Source of the DNA: Rhizobium sp. R711
GTDB lineage: Bacteria > Pseudomonadota > Alphaproteobacteria > Rhizobiales > Rhizobiaceae
Assembly: GCF_002211365.1 (NCBI RefSeq)
Contig: NZ_LOKZ01000004.1
Coordinates: 124,001-188,000, forward strand
Length of the DNA: 64,000 bases
Reading direction: 5' to 3'
This document shows, in pieces, positions 1 through 8,509 of the stretch. Below the pieces are notes generated by a model. That model was not told where the DNA came from and ran no database searches. It was given only the letters and a program-made list of their open reading frames with translations. Position numbers and translations under genes: made by a program. Every line of letters starts with the position of its first letter. The stretch's first letter is position 1.

Positions 1-133
1 TTCCGTTATCCTCTCCGGTATTCTGGCCTCGCAGCGCTGGAAGGTGCTCGCGGCCTATAATGGTGCGCATTTGCGGCATGTCCGCACGATCTGGCGCAAC
101 GGTTGGGTGACGATCCATCTCGACCGCCCCTGA
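1..133 (+). CDS. prmA: Ribosomal protein L11 methyltransferase, C-terminal end (partial)
   Basis: The window opens inside a gene whose last 43 codons run to a TGA at 131-133. The visible peptide has the SGILASQ...AAYNG pattern followed by [13 protein letters not shown], which is how rhizobial PrmA proteins end. PrmA trimethylates ribosomal protein L11 using SAM in the cytoplasm. The catalytic Rossmann domain lies outside the window. A strong hairpin follows the stop. The call rests on a short tail and on the usual rhizobial neighbourhood (pepP downstream), so it is good but not certain. Confidence 0.7.
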   Translation, partial: SVILSGILASQRWKVLAAYNGAHLRHVRTIWRNGWVTIHLDRP

Positions 134-147
134 GATGGGCAAAAGAA

Positions 148-172
148 AAGGCGGTGCCAATGGCACCGCCTT
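148..172 (+). terminator. Rho-independent-type hairpin after prmA
   Basis: A near-perfect palindrome (AAGGCGGTGC and its complement around a very short loop) lies 15 bases after the prmA stop. There is no long T tract, so it may act in both directions, serving also the minus-strand small gene that ends at 290. Confidence 0.6.
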
Positions 173-289
173 GAGACCAGTTTCCCGGTCATGCCCGCGA
201 GCTCGAAGGAGGAGGAGCGCTCGAGCGGGCTTCCACTTGTTCTGATCGCCGGTCCCGTGAGGGAGGAGGAGAAGGGAGCGGCGAGTTGC

Positions 290-463
290 TCAGAACGCGT
301 AGCTGGTTGCGACCTGATGGCGCGTAACCTTTTGGCCGGCGCCGAGCATCTTGAGGGTATCCTCATGCAGCGGACGGCGCGAGCCGATGATGTGACGCAC
401 AGTCTGGCGCTCGCCAGCCTGCACCGGGCTGCTGTAAGCGAAGCGCGACAGAGGGGCAGTCAT
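290..463 (-). CDS. Small hypothetical protein, 57 aa
   Basis: A short minus-strand reading frame begins with ATG at 463 behind an AAGGAATTC Shine-Dalgarno-like stretch and ends at TGA 290-292. The product begins MTAPLSRFAY and ends ATSYAF. It is basic, with many Arg and His residues, and has no membrane segment or signal peptide. It sits between prmA and pepP on the opposite strand. I do not recognise a family. The good ribosome site and the lack of any competing gene favour a real small protein. Conservation of the frame in related rhizobia would settle it. Confidence 0.45.
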   Translation of the reverse strand: MTAPLSRFAYSSPVQAGERQTVRHIIGSRRPLHEDTLKMLGAGQKVTRHQVATSYAF

Positions 464-743
464 ATCTGAATTCCTTTTGTTTCGTTTCAGGTTCGTCTCG
501 AACCCGTTTGATGGTGCCTATATAGCGATTTAGAAAAGTTGAGGGAGAGGGTTTCATTCATGGGAGCCATGCGTTGAATGCATAAAGCGTGCCAGTTTCT
601 GAATCGGCGCCTCATTTCCGCCGAATTATTGGGCGGCTTTCGCTTAAGCATCACTCCGCGAATTTCTCGTATTCGCCTGAAATTCCGATAACATAGCCGA
701 ATCCCTTCGGTGAGGGATTCGTACACAAACCAGGTTATTGAGC

Positions 744-2579
744 ATGTTCCAGTCTTTTGAAGTCACCTCGACGCCACAATTCGGCCGCGATCGCGTCTCG
801 GCTTTGCGCGCAAGTTTTGATGCGCTTGGTATCGACGCCTTTCTTGTGCCGCGCGCCGATGAGTTCAACGGGGAATATGTCCCGGCTTGTTCGGAGCGCT
901 TGTCATGGTTGACGGGCTTCACGGGGTCGGCTGGCGTCGCGCTGGTGACGCGTTCGGCGGCGATCGTCTTCGTGGACGGACGCTACGTGACGCAACTTGC
1001 CGAGCAGGTGGACAACTCCGTCTTCACCGGTGGAGATCTTGTGAACGAACCGCCTTATGCCTGGCTTGCGAAGAACGGCTCCAACGGACTGCGCCTCGGT
1101 ATCGATCCCTGGCTGCATTCCGGCGCAGAGGTGCGGCGACTTGAAAAGGCGCTTGCCGAGATTGGCGGTTCCCTCGTTATCCTGCCTCACAATCCTCTCG
1201 ACAAGCTCTGGAGCGACAGGCCGCAGGAGCCGCTCGGGCAGGTGACGATCCAGAACATCGTGCAGGCGGGCGTGCTCGCAACCGACAAGATCGCAGCGAT
1301 CGCAGCTGACCTTGCAAAGAAGAACCTGAAGGCGGCGCTGATCGCGGATCCGTCTTCGGTCGCCTGGATCTTCAATATTCGCGGTGCCGACGTGCCGCAT
1401 ACGCCGCACCCGCTGGCGCGTGCAATCATCTATGCCGACGGTAAGGCGGACCTTTTCCTCGATAAGCGCAAAACTGGTATCGAGGCCGAGGCCTATCTCG
1501 CGCAGATGTGTACGCAGCTTCCTCCCTCGGAACTCGAAAAGAGGCTGGCAGCGGTTGGGAAGGATGGCGGTCGAGTTCTCGCGGATCCGGACCTTACCTC
1601 GCATGCCTTGGCGGAGATTATTCGCAAGGGAGGTGGTGAGGTCGTCGAAGGGAATGATCCCGCCAAGCTACCGCGAGCCGTCAAGAACAACGTTGAGATC
1701 AACGGTTCCGCAGCCGCGCATCTGCAGGACGGCGCGGCGATGGTCGAATTTCTCTACTGGCTGTCGCAGACGAAGCCGGGGACCGTGACCGAAATCGAGG
1801 TGGCGGAGAAGCTGGAAGCAGCACGCGCCCGCGTCGGCCAGAGTATGCAGAACCCGCTGAAGGACATCTCCTTCGACACGATCTCCGGTGCCGGTGAACA
1901 CGCGGCCATCATGCACTATCGCGTGACAACGGAAACGAACCGCAAGCTTGAGGCTGGAGAGCTCTTCCTGATCGATTCCGGCGCCCAGTACATCAACGGC
2001 ACGACGGATATTACGCGCACGGTCGGTATCGGGTCGGTCACTGAAGAACACAAGCGTTTCTTCACGCTGGTGCTGAAGGGAATGATCCAGATCAGCACGG
2101 CGCGCTTTCCGAAGGGCACGCGCGGCTGCGACCTCGATCCGCTGGCCCGCATCGCGCTTTGGCGAGCAGGGGCGGATTTCGCCCATGGCACCGGCCACGG
2201 CGTTGGTTCGTATCTATCGGTGCATGAAGGGCCGCAGCGTATCTCCAGGCTCTCGACGCAGGAGCTACTGCCAGGCATGATTCTCTCGAACGAGCCGGGC
2301 TATTACAGGCCCGGCGCCTTCGGAATCCGTATCGAGAACCTGATATATGTCCGCGAGGCAGAGGCGATCGACGGCGGTGACATGTCGATGCTCGGTTTCG
2401 AGACGCTGACCTTCTGCCCGATCGATCGCAGCCTGGTTATTCCGGAACTTCTGACACATGACGAGCTGCATTGGTTCAATAGCTACCATCAGCGCAGCCG
2501 CGAGGCGCTGATGCCACTGATCCACGACCACGACGTCAAGGCATGGCTGGAGAACGCGACCCTGCCGCTGGAATATTGA
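744..2579 (+). CDS. pepP: Xaa-Pro aminopeptidase (aminopeptidase P, M24B)
   Basis: A 611-aa cytoplasmic metallopeptidase that removes N-terminal residues preceding proline. The long three-domain architecture (two creatinase-like N-terminal domains, then the pita-bread M24 domain, then a C-terminal extension) matches the 600-residue aminopeptidase P group. The five metal ligands are visible in the expected order: Asp411 (IDSGA), Asp422 (TTDITR), His485 (GTGHGVG), Glu517 (SNEPGYY) and Glu531 (RIENL). The ATG at 744 is preferred; an in-frame TTG two codons earlier (738) is possible. It converges on azlD, with a perfect hairpin between them. Confidence 0.93.
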   Translation: MFQSFEVTSTPQFGRDRVSALRASFDALGIDAFLVPRADEFNGEYVPACSERLSWLTGFTGSAGVALVTRSAAIVFVDGRYVTQLAEQVDNSVFTGGDLVNEPPYAWLAKNGSNGLRLGIDPWLHSGAEVRRLEKALAEIGGSLVILPHNPLDKLWSDRPQEPLGQVTIQNIVQAGVLATDKIAAIAADLAKKNLKAALIADPSSVAWIFNIRGADVPHTPHPLARAIIYADGKADLFLDKRKTGIEAEAYLAQMCTQLPPSELEKRLAAVGKDGGRVLADPDLTSHALAEIIRKGGGEVVEGNDPAKLPRAVKNNVEINGSAAAHLQDGAAMVEFLYWLSQTKPGTVTEIEVAEKLEAARARVGQSMQNPLKDISFDTISGAGEHAAIMHYRVTTETNRKLEAGELFLIDSGAQYINGTTDITRTVGIGSVTEEHKRFFTLVLKGMIQISTARFPKGTRGCDLDPLARIALWRAGADFAHGTGHGVGSYLSVHEGPQRISRLSTQELLPGMILSNEPGYYRPGAFGIRIENLIYVREAEAIDGGDMSMLGFETLTFCPIDRSLVIPELLTHDELHWFNSYHQRSREALMPLIHDHDVKAWLENATLPLEY

Positions 2580-2587
2580 GAATCGCC

Positions 2588-2620
2588 GCTGGCGTCACAT
2601 GCCGATCGTGTGACGCCAGC
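2588..2620. terminator. Perfect 11-bp inverted repeat between convergent pepP and azlD
   Basis: The arms GCTGGCGTCAC (2588-2598) and GTGACGCCAGC (2610-2620) pair perfectly around an 11-nt loop. One arm covers the azlD stop and the other its last codons. The position between two converging genes suggests a bidirectional terminator, although no T tract is present. Confidence 0.45.
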
Positions 2621-2903
2621 TCATGACGACGAGCCAGGCGACAATCAGCATCCAGGTGTGCGAGGCCCGCAGACCGACGATGAGCGCCACGAGCAGGGCG
2701 AGCTTCGAATCCCAGCCGCCGATGAAGAAGGCCGGCGCAACAAGCGTCGTCAAGACTGCGGCGGGGACTGCGGCCAGCGCGGCCTCCATGCGCGGCGGAA
2801 TGCGCTTCATCGTGGTGATGAGGATATAGCCGCCGATCCGGGTTGCGTAGGTTGCAACAGCCGCCGCGGCGATCACGAGAGCCATGTGAAGATCGAAGGC
2901 CAT
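2595..2903 (-). CDS. azlD: AzlD-family branched-chain amino acid export subunit
   Basis: A 102-aa hydrophobic protein starting MAFDLHMALV, with three to four membrane segments and the ATRIGGY motif typical of AzlD. AzlD is the small partner of AzlC in an inner-membrane exporter of branched-chain amino acids. The ATG at 2903 lies 2 bases after the azlC stop, so the two are translationally coupled. An upstream in-frame start at 3008 would lie inside azlC and was rejected. Confidence 0.85.
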   Translation of the reverse strand: MAFDLHMALVIAAAAVATYATRIGGYILITTMKRIPPRMEAALAAVPAAVLTTLVAPAFFIGGWDSKLALLVALIVGLRASHTWMLIVAWLVVMSWRHTIGM

Positions 2904-2905
2904 CG

Positions 2906-3622
2906 TTATACCTCGTGCAGATCGGATTCGAGTTCCTGCTCGTGCGGCGGAGGCGGGAACAGGGCGGCAAGGATGATGCCCGCCGCGGCACCCAGGCTGA
3001 CGTGCCAAGGCGAGCCGACGTAGCGGTAGGCGATGACGGAGGCGACTGCGCTAACAGAAGCGACCGGGACAAAATTGTCGCGATGACGGAAGTCGAGGAC
3101 GATGCCGAGGAAATAGGCGGGCAGCAGGATGTCGAGGCCGATCGACTTCGGGTCGCCGATGTAGCTGCCGAGCAATCCGCCGAGCAGGCTTACCAGGACC
3201 CAGGGTATGTAGATGATGATGCCGAAGCCGAGATACCAGACGAAGGTGACCGGCTTGCCTGCTTCGCCCCGTTTGACCGTTTCCGCGAATTGCGGATCGA
3301 CCAGCAGGAAAAACGTGAAGAATTTCTGTAGCGGCGAGAAGTGCTTGATATATGGGGCGAGTGCCGCCGAATAGAGGACATGGCGAAAGTTGACGGCCAG
3401 GATGGAGGCGACGATCAGCCACGCCTGGACGTTGTGACCAAAGAGCTCGATGCCGACCATCTGGCTCGCGCCGGCATAGACCGTGGCACTCATAAAGGTC
3501 AGTTCCGAGAGCGACATGCCGTTATCGACCGCGAGCGCTCCAAACAACGCCCCGAAGGGGGCCGAGGCCAGTGCTACGGCCGAGCCACCGCGCAAACCGT
3601 CGAAAAAATGAGCGCGAGTCAT
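2906..3622 (-). CDS. azlC: AzlC-family branched-chain amino acid permease
   Basis: A 238-aa inner-membrane protein with about six membrane segments. The N-terminal half carries the diagnostic ATVYAGASQ and LAVNFRHVLYSAAL motifs of AzlC. With AzlD it forms a two-component amino-acid exporter, known for isoleucine, leucine, valine and related compounds. It is the first gene of the azlCD operon and diverges from the DUF2164 gene. An inverted repeat ATTTGC-N5-GCAAAT lies about 50 bases upstream of the start and could be a regulator site; Lrp/AsnC proteins often control such exporters. Confidence 0.9.
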   Translation of the reverse strand: MTRAHFFDGLRGGSAVALASAPFGALFGALAVDNGMSLSELTFMSATVYAGASQMVGIELFGHNVQAWLIVASILAVNFRHVLYSAALAPYIKHFSPLQKFFTFFLLVDPQFAETVKRGEAGKPVTFVWYLGFGIIIYIPWVLVSLLGGLLGSYIGDPKSIGLDILLPAYFLGIVLDFRHRDNFVPVASVSAVASVIAYRYVGSPWHVSLGAAAGIILAALFPPPPHEQELESDLHEV

Positions 3623-3670
3623 CAGCGATAATCCTTCTGGAATTTTGTCACTCGTCTAAGGACAGGCAGT

Positions 3671-3687
3671 ATTTGCCGCAAGCAAAT
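3671..3687. promoter_or_regulatory. Inverted repeat ATTTGC-N5-GCAAAT upstream of azlC
   Basis: Perfect 6-bp arms lie in the 133-bp divergent region between azlC and the DUF2164 gene. The spacing fits a homodimeric regulator. No regulator gene is adjacent, so assignment is inference only. Confidence 0.3.
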
Positions 3688-3755
3688 TTCCTTGATTGAA
3701 CGATCGATTTCGCTGAACGATGCACGCGCGACTGATTTCCGTTCGAGGAGCAAAG

Positions 3756-4004
3756 ATGGACCAGATCGAATTTTCGAAAGAGGAAAAGGCTGAACTCATC
3801 GCGCGGATCCAGCATTATTTCGACAGAGAACTGTACCAGCCGATCGGCCTCCTGAAAGCGGAGTTCGTTCTCGAATTCTTTGCGAAGGAAGTTGGCGCCA
3901 CCTACTACAAGAAGGGGCTTGAAGACGCGCAAGTCGCGCTCGCCAGACGTATGGATGACTTTTCCGAGGACGTCTATCAGTTGCAACGGAATGCGACGGA
4001 GTGA
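3756..4004 (+). CDS. DUF2164 family protein
   Basis: An 82-aa cytoplasmic protein beginning MDQIEFSKEEK. The pattern RIQHYFDRELYQPIGLLKAEFVLEFF followed by YYKKGLEDA, of which I quote only the outline, fits DUF2164, a small family of unknown function. The start at 3756 is chosen because GAGGAG lies 5 bases upstream; an earlier in-frame ATG at 3720 has no ribosome site. Its stop is directly abutted by the stop of pncA on the other strand. Confidence 0.8.
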   Translation: MDQIEFSKEEKAELIARIQHYFDRELYQPIGLLKAEFVLEFFAKEVGATYYKKGLEDAQVALARRMDDFSEDVYQLQRNATE

Positions 4005-4631
4005 TCAGCCTTCCAGAATTTGGCGGCTGGTGACGATGTCAATGCCGCGTGCGCGCATCTCCTCGATTGCCGCTGCAACGCCTTCCGAGGTAATGCCGCG
4101 GCTGGCGTCCTCGATGAGGCGAACCCGCACGCCAGGCATCATTTCGGTCGCATCCAATGCCGAGAACTTTACGCAATAGTCGGTTGCGAGGCCGCAAAGA
4201 TCGAGTTCCGTGACGTCCTGGCCTTCGAGAAAGTCGGCGAGCCCCGTGAGCGCGTCCTGATCATTGTCGCGGAAGGCCGAGTAGCTGTCGACGCCACGAT
4301 TCTCGCCCTTCTGCAGGATGAGATCGATCTTGCCCATCTTGAGGTCGGGATGCAGTTCCGCATCCGCCGTGCCCTGAATGCAATGGTCCGGCCACATCAT
4401 CTGTGGCTTGCCGGACAGTGTGCCCAGTTCGAATGGCTTCTTGCCGGGATTTGAGGAGGCGAAACTGCCATGGCCGGGCGGATGCCAGTCTTGGGAGGCG
4501 ACGATCAGGTCGTATTTGCCGCTCTCGATCAGCCGGTTTGCGATGGGGACAACCTCGTCGCCGTGGGGAACCGGAAGATTGCCGCCCGGGCAAAAGCCAT
4601 TCTGAATATCGACTAGAAGCAAGGCTTTCAT
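4005..4631 (-). CDS. pncA: Nicotinamidase / isochorismatase-fold hydrolase
   Basis: A 208-aa cytoplasmic enzyme that hydrolyses nicotinamide to nicotinate in NAD salvage and can also convert pyrazinamide. The catalytic triad is visible as Asp8 (LVDIQNGF), Lys108 (LQKGE) and Cys153 (TDYCVKF). The metal-binding DWHPPGH motif supplies Asp48, His50 and His54. ATG 4631 gives the standard N-terminus MKALLLVDIQ; the frame extends further upstream but without family similarity. It appears monocistronic. Confidence 0.92.
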   Translation of the reverse strand: MKALLLVDIQNGFCPGGNLPVPHGDEVVPIANRLIESGKYDLIVASQDWHPPGHGSFASSNPGKKPFELGTLSGKPQMMWPDHCIQGTADAELHPDLKMGKIDLILQKGENRGVDSYSAFRDNDQDALTGLADFLEGQDVTELDLCGLATDYCVKFSALDATEMMPGVRVRLIEDASRGITSEGVAAAIEEMRARGIDIVTSRQILEG

Positions 4632-5025
4632 CGGTGCGACTCCCACGATTTTGCATTGCACCATGCCAAGGGCCGAACGAAGGCGCAAGCGCCGAGACGC
4701 TTCGCCGCAGGGGCGGAGCGAGCCTTGAAAAGGTCGGGTCCGTCAGCCCGTAAAAGGCGATGCAAGCATAGCACAGAACCGGCAACCGGGCTGCGAGATG
4801 TGCCAATGGTGTCGGCAACCATTTCTATTGCGCCTTGCTTTCGACGGAGATGACGGCTCGATATCGGGCCACTGGTTGATCTCAATGAAATGTGCGTTTT
4901 CGCGTCCTTGGCCTCGGCTCGAGGCAAAGGGAAGCGTGACTTTGAATGCGTGCGGCAAAAATGCGCTGTCGCGATCAATTGCGCCGATCATTTTCGGCTC
5001 CCCCGGCGGAGCCGTCAACGATCGG
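4632..5025. other. 394-bp intergenic stretch, nothing recognised
   Basis: The space between the pncA start and the end of the EF-hand gene holds only short open frames without ribosome sites or recognisable products. The pncA promoter must lie here. I see no tRNA, repeat or clear terminator. Confidence 0.5.
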
Positions 5026-5526
5026 TCAGGCTGTCTGAACTTCGTCGTTGCTACCGGTGTCGGCTGCGGCTGACGAACCGTAGGTATTCTGATAGGCGCG
5101 CAGAGCCGTCTGCATGTCATCGAGCACTTCAGCGAGTATCGGATCGTCAGAACCGGAAGCGCTGGACGCAATGCTGGAGGTGTCGGCGGAAAGGATCTCG
5201 TCGCTTGTCAGCTTGCCGTCGCCGTTGGCGTCCAAAGACGCGAGAATGCCCTTGGAGCCGTCGTCGGTGTTGCTATCGTCATCGCTCGCGCTCGACTCCT
5301 GCATTTGCAGCATGATCGACAGGATGTCGCCGGCGATCTTCTGCGTGACACTGGCGCCATCGTCACTGCTTGTGGACGTCGCAGGTTTCGTCGACGAAGT
5401 GGATGTCGAGTTGCTGTTGGCGGCAGCGAGCTCATCGGCTGAAATGATGCCGTCGCCATTCTTGTCGAGGCTGGAAAGGGAGCTGTATTGGGACAGGCCA
5501 CTCCCGATAGAGGAAACACTGGTCAC
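5026..5526 (-). CDS. EF-hand calcium-binding protein
   Basis: A 166-aa acidic, Ser/Thr/Asp-rich protein with two canonical EF-hand loops: residues 21-32 (DKNGDGIISADE) and 99-110 (DANGDGKLTSDE). Between them lies a low-complexity Ser/Thr/Asp region and a short hydrophobic helix (DILSIMLQM). There is no signal peptide. The GTG start at 5526 is chosen because a textbook AAGGAGGT lies 4 bases upstream; ATGs further upstream (5568, 5601) have no comparable site. Small EF-hand proteins of this kind are common in rhizobia, but their role is unknown; calcium binding is inferred from the loops. Confidence 0.8.
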   Translation of the reverse strand: MTSVSSIGSGLSQYSSLSSLDKNGDGIISADELAAANSNSTSTSSTKPATSTSSDDGASVTQKIAGDILSIMLQMQESSASDDDSNTDDGSKGILASLDANGDGKLTSDEILSADTSSIASSASGSDDPILAEVLDDMQTALRAYQNTYGSSAAADTGSNDEVQTA

Positions 5527-5681
5527 TTGAACCTCCTTTGCAAGTTCATCGTGAAATCCGCCTTTCATGGGCAGACACAAAGGGGCTAGGGCGATTTGCA
5601 CACCACGTCAAAGCGGGAATATCATGATGAATTTCGCCCGATTGACGGGCTGGGTGAAGCGAGTTAACCTTCGTCAACCTA

Positions 5682-5834
5682 TCACATCCCGTTGATTTGT
5701 TTGGCTTTGCCGGCCAGTGATTTGCCTCCGGCGGGGGTGTTCTCACTCTCGTCGGTCGCGTTCTTACTCGGATTTGCCATTTTGAGGCGCTTCAGCGTTG
5801 GCGGTCCGCCTGCGGCATTTTGTCGATCTCGCAT
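5682..5834 (-). CDS. Possible small hypothetical protein, 50 aa
   Basis: A short minus-strand frame starting MRDRQNAAGG and ending KQINGM. It is hydrophilic, with a Ser/Asn/Lys-rich tail and no membrane segment. The ribosome site is weak, and an internal ATG (MANPSKN) could be the start. It is included because it is the only plausible coding frame between the EF-hand gene and 6069. It may well be spurious. Confidence 0.25.
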   Translation of the reverse strand: MRDRQNAAGGPPTLKRLKMANPSKNATDESENTPAGGKSLAGKAKQINGM

Positions 5835-6068
5835 GGCGAAGGCGACGCTTGTGCCATGCAAGATCGGCTCTCGACTCAATCCGAATGCGTCTCGTGGAAG
5901 TCCGCCTGGCCGCTTTTCCGACAGCCAGCAGTCTTGATCCAAGCTTTCGGGTGGTTGCACTCTTCCACCATGATCGCGCGAAAGCGCTTGGTGCGCCATT
6001 GACGCGCCCGCAATGCAGCCAATCTATCCGATAGGAGATCTCGCGCTACCAAGGCGCGAGCGGTGACG

Positions 6069-6761
6069 ATGATGGTGAGTAGCGTTCAGAGTATCGGCCG
6101 GCAAGCAACGGTGGCGACGGTCATGTTTTGTCTCGTCATGCTGGTAATGATCTTTCTAGCTGCGGGATCCCTATCTTACTGGCAAGGCTGGCTGTTTCTC
6201 GTACATTTCTGCGGGTGGTGCGCAGCCCTTACGGCCTACTTCGTCAAGCGCGACCCGGCTCTGGTCCGGAAGCGCATGAGCGTCGGACCGGCGGCGGAAC
6301 GCGAGCCGTCGCAGAAGCGCATACAGTCCTTTAACAGCATCGCGATCCTTGCGCTCTTCGTGGTTTCGGCGCTGGACCACAGGTTCGGCTGGTCGGTTGT
6401 GCCGAGCTCCCTCGTACTTCTCGGCAACGCATTGATCGCAGCTGGCTTTATCGGCTGCTTCTTCGTGCTTCGGCAGAATTCGTTTGCCGCGGCGACAGTC
6501 GGCGTGACGGCGGAGCAGCGGGTGATTTCGACCGGCCTCTACGGTGTGGTGCGCCATCCGATGTATGCCTCGGCGCTGGCGATGTTTTTCGGTGTGCCTC
6601 TGGCGCTCGGTTCTTATTGGGGAGTGCTCGTCGTGTTCCCCGTCATTGGCGGTCTGGTCGCACGGCTGCTTGATGAGGAGAAGTATCTTGTTAGGAATCT
6701 GGCCGGTTATGCCGAGTATCGTAACGAGATCCGATGGCGCTTGTTGCCGGGGATCTGGTGA
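6069..6761 (+). CDS. Isoprenylcysteine methyltransferase-like membrane protein
   Basis: A 230-aa inner-membrane protein with about five hydrophobic segments. The C-terminal half shows the ICMT/PEMT signature STGLYGVVRHPMYASAL, then a pair of acidic residues before a YAEYRNEIRWRLLPGIW tail. Family members are SAM-dependent methyltransferases or close relatives, often of unknown substrate in bacteria. The ATG at 6069 is taken; GTG 6063 and ATG 6072 are alternatives and the ribosome site does not decide. It is followed in the same direction by the DUF488 gene after 74 bases. Confidence 0.72.
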   Translation: MMVSSVQSIGRQATVATVMFCLVMLVMIFLAAGSLSYWQGWLFLVHFCGWCAALTAYFVKRDPALVRKRMSVGPAAEREPSQKRIQSFNSIAILALFVVSALDHRFGWSVVPSSLVLLGNALIAAGFIGCFFVLRQNSFAAATVGVTAEQRVISTGLYGVVRHPMYASALAMFFGVPLALGSYWGVLVVFPVIGGLVARLLDEEKYLVRNLAGYAEYRNEIRWRLLPGIW

Positions 6762-6835
6762 CGCATCAAACCGAGGCGGACTGGTGAGGAGGCGACCCTT
6801 GCGGTAAATATCGCGTCAGGTTGAGGGAGGGCGCA

Positions 6836-7237
6836 GTGGCTATCAGTGTCGTTCAATTGGGCTCGCCGCGGGCAAAGGGCGAGGGCGTACGCATCGGCAC
6901 CGTCCGGCGACCGCCCCGGGGCGTGCCGAAGGAAGAGTTTTCCAGCCGCAACTATTATGACGTCTGGCTCCCGGTCCTTTCGCCGAGCCAGGCGCTGGTG
7001 ACCGAAGCGAAGGCAGCGACTACGGACGCTGAATGGGCGGCCTTCGTGCGCAGCTTCACGAAGGAAATGAAAGTGCCGGAGGCGAGCCATGTGCTCGACC
7101 TGCTCGCCACGCTTTCGCATGCCAGCCATTTTTCAATCGGCTGCTATTGCGAGAACGAGAAGCACTGCCATCGGAGCGTATTGCGGCGCCTGCTTGAAGA
7201 ACGCGGCGCGGCTTTTGCTGCGGAGGGCTGCGCCTAA
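6836..7237 (+). CDS. DUF488 family protein
   Basis: A 133-aa cytoplasmic protein. The segment IGTVRRPPRGVPKEEF near the start and the GCYCENEKHCHRSVL motif near residue 105-120 are hallmarks of DUF488, a conserved family without an established biochemical role. The Cys/His cluster suggests metal binding or a reactive thiol. The GTG start at 6836 is preferred because GGAGG ends 5 bases upstream. Its TAA overlaps the ATG of the next gene (TAATG), showing translational coupling. Confidence 0.8.
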   Translation: MAISVVQLGSPRAKGEGVRIGTVRRPPRGVPKEEFSSRNYYDVWLPVLSPSQALVTEAKAATTDAEWAAFVRSFTKEMKVPEASHVLDLLATLSHASHFSIGCYCENEKHCHRSVLRRLLEERGAAFAAEGCA

Positions 7238-7617
7238 TGGCTGCAGAGGATCACCCAGCGCCAAAGCCAATGACCGAGCCCAGTCCAGAGGAGAAGATCG
7301 ATGCGACCTTTCGCAACGGCTCGCTGACGGCTGCCGGCATCATCCTCGGTTTTTCCCTGAGTTTCGTGAGCAGCTGGGCTTCGAATCCGAATGACTGGAG
7401 CCGGATCGATATCCTGCCGATGTTGCTGCTGACGGCAGGGATTGCCTTGCAAGTCAAGGTCTTCGCCGATCTGCTGGCCAGGGATTCGCTCATCGCCGCC
7501 AAATATGATCGGGCCAGGCGGCTGTTTTTGATCGGGATCGCCATTGTCGCCGCCGGGATCGGGCTGGCATTACTCAACGACATACTGGGGCTGGGGTCGA
7601 TGCCGATCCTGGGGTGA
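7237..7617 (+). CDS. Small inner-membrane protein, unknown function
   Basis: A 126-aa protein with a hydrophilic N-terminus (Pro/Glu-rich, residues 1-25) and three predicted membrane segments, roughly 30-48, 60-80 and 98-118. It is translationally coupled to the DUF488 gene through a one-base stop/start overlap, so the two probably act together. I do not recognise a named family. Confidence 0.65.
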   Translation: MAAEDHPAPKPMTEPSPEEKIDATFRNGSLTAAGIILGFSLSFVSSWASNPNDWSRIDILPMLLLTAGIALQVKVFADLLARDSLIAAKYDRARRLFLIGIAIVAAGIGLALLNDILGLGSMPILG

Positions 7618-7904
7618 AGGGGCGCCACGCCAGCGCGGACTGGCTCGTTTGCGTATCTTCGGTATCAGGTCCGAGAACGATCTCGTTGCAGGCAAAGGCG
7701 ATGGTCGGACAGTACGGGACGGCAACGATCAAAGATAGCGAATAACGTCGTCTGCGTCCTCCTTCTCTCCCGCGATTGGTGCGCGTGGGGGTTCAGTATG
7801 CAAGGAACTCGGGGTCGAGGGGCACTCTATAGCCAGAGGGCGAACTCAGGGATTACGGGAAAGCGTGTCTTCGGTTTGACAAAGAATTTCGAGCACACAG
7901 TCCG
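7618..7904. other. Intergenic region before the 7962 gene, nothing recognised
   Basis: About 290 bases with no convincing reading frame, repeat or RNA. Its composition becomes more AT-rich towards the promoter at 7905-7932. Confidence 0.4.
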
Positions 7905-7932
7905 TTGACAGCAATTTGCAGGAAACTACAAT
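7905..7932 (+). promoter_or_regulatory. Strong sigma-70-type promoter
   Basis: TTGACA (7905-7910), a 16-base spacer and TACAAT (7927-7932) are close to consensus. Transcription would start near 7939, about 23 bases before the GTG at 7962. Confidence 0.6.
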
Positions 7933-7961
7933 CTTTGATTGACAAAATATGGAGCTGAACA

Positions 7962-8357
7962 GTGAAAAACCAGGTGCTCAGAGACTATCTTTTCTTTCTC
8001 GTGCCCGCGTTTGTCATTCCACTGGGCTTGTACCTCACTGAGGAGACCTCCTCGCTGACCAGTCTCTTCAAGGTTGGTTTGCTGTTTCCGCTCCTTTTGC
8101 TTGCGATGAAGGGACTAGCTGGTTTCTTTCCGCCCGAAAACCTGCGGGAACGATCCTTAGCCCGAATAGCTGAATACGCCATTCTGCAGGGTTTGGTTTT
8201 TGCCGCATTTATGGTGATGTTCGGCGGCTTCATAGAGCCCGAGTTGCAGTCCAACTTCCTTTCGACGTTGCGCCAGTTTGCGTTCGGTGCTGTTCCGGTG
8301 TCTGCGTTCCACTTTGTATCGGCACTGAATGAACAGAAGAAGCTACGTGCCTCTTAA
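7962..8357 (+). CDS. Small inner-membrane protein, unknown function
   Basis: A 131-aa very hydrophobic protein beginning MKNQVLRDYLFFLVPAF, with about four membrane segments and a short basic C-terminus. The GTG start at 7962 has GGAG 7 bases upstream. The gene has noticeably lower GC and different codon use than its neighbours, and a near-consensus promoter, which hints at acquisition or specialised expression. I recognise no family. Confidence 0.6.
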   Translation: MKNQVLRDYLFFLVPAFVIPLGLYLTEETSSLTSLFKVGLLFPLLLLAMKGLAGFFPPENLRERSLARIAEYAILQGLVFAAFMVMFGGFIEPELQSNFLSTLRQFAFGAVPVSAFHFVSALNEQKKLRAS

Positions 8358-8509
8358 ATTCTAGAAAGGCTTTAGCGCTGGATCCGCAGCTGCGCAAACG
8401 AGGCCCACTACACGGGGGAGGCGACGGCATACGAAGTCACGAATGGGTGAGGGGCGCCTTGCAGTATCGCTAGGGGCTCATAGGGCTTTGCGAACCGGCG
8501 GGCTTCGCT

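Noticed and set aside
1668..2198. Minus-strand frame inside pepP
   Set aside because: Antisense shadow of the M24 domain with no ribosome site.
5568..5601. Upstream ATG starts for the EF-hand protein
   Set aside because: The perfect AAGGAGGT lies 4 bases before GTG 5526; the upstream starts would place it inside the coding region.
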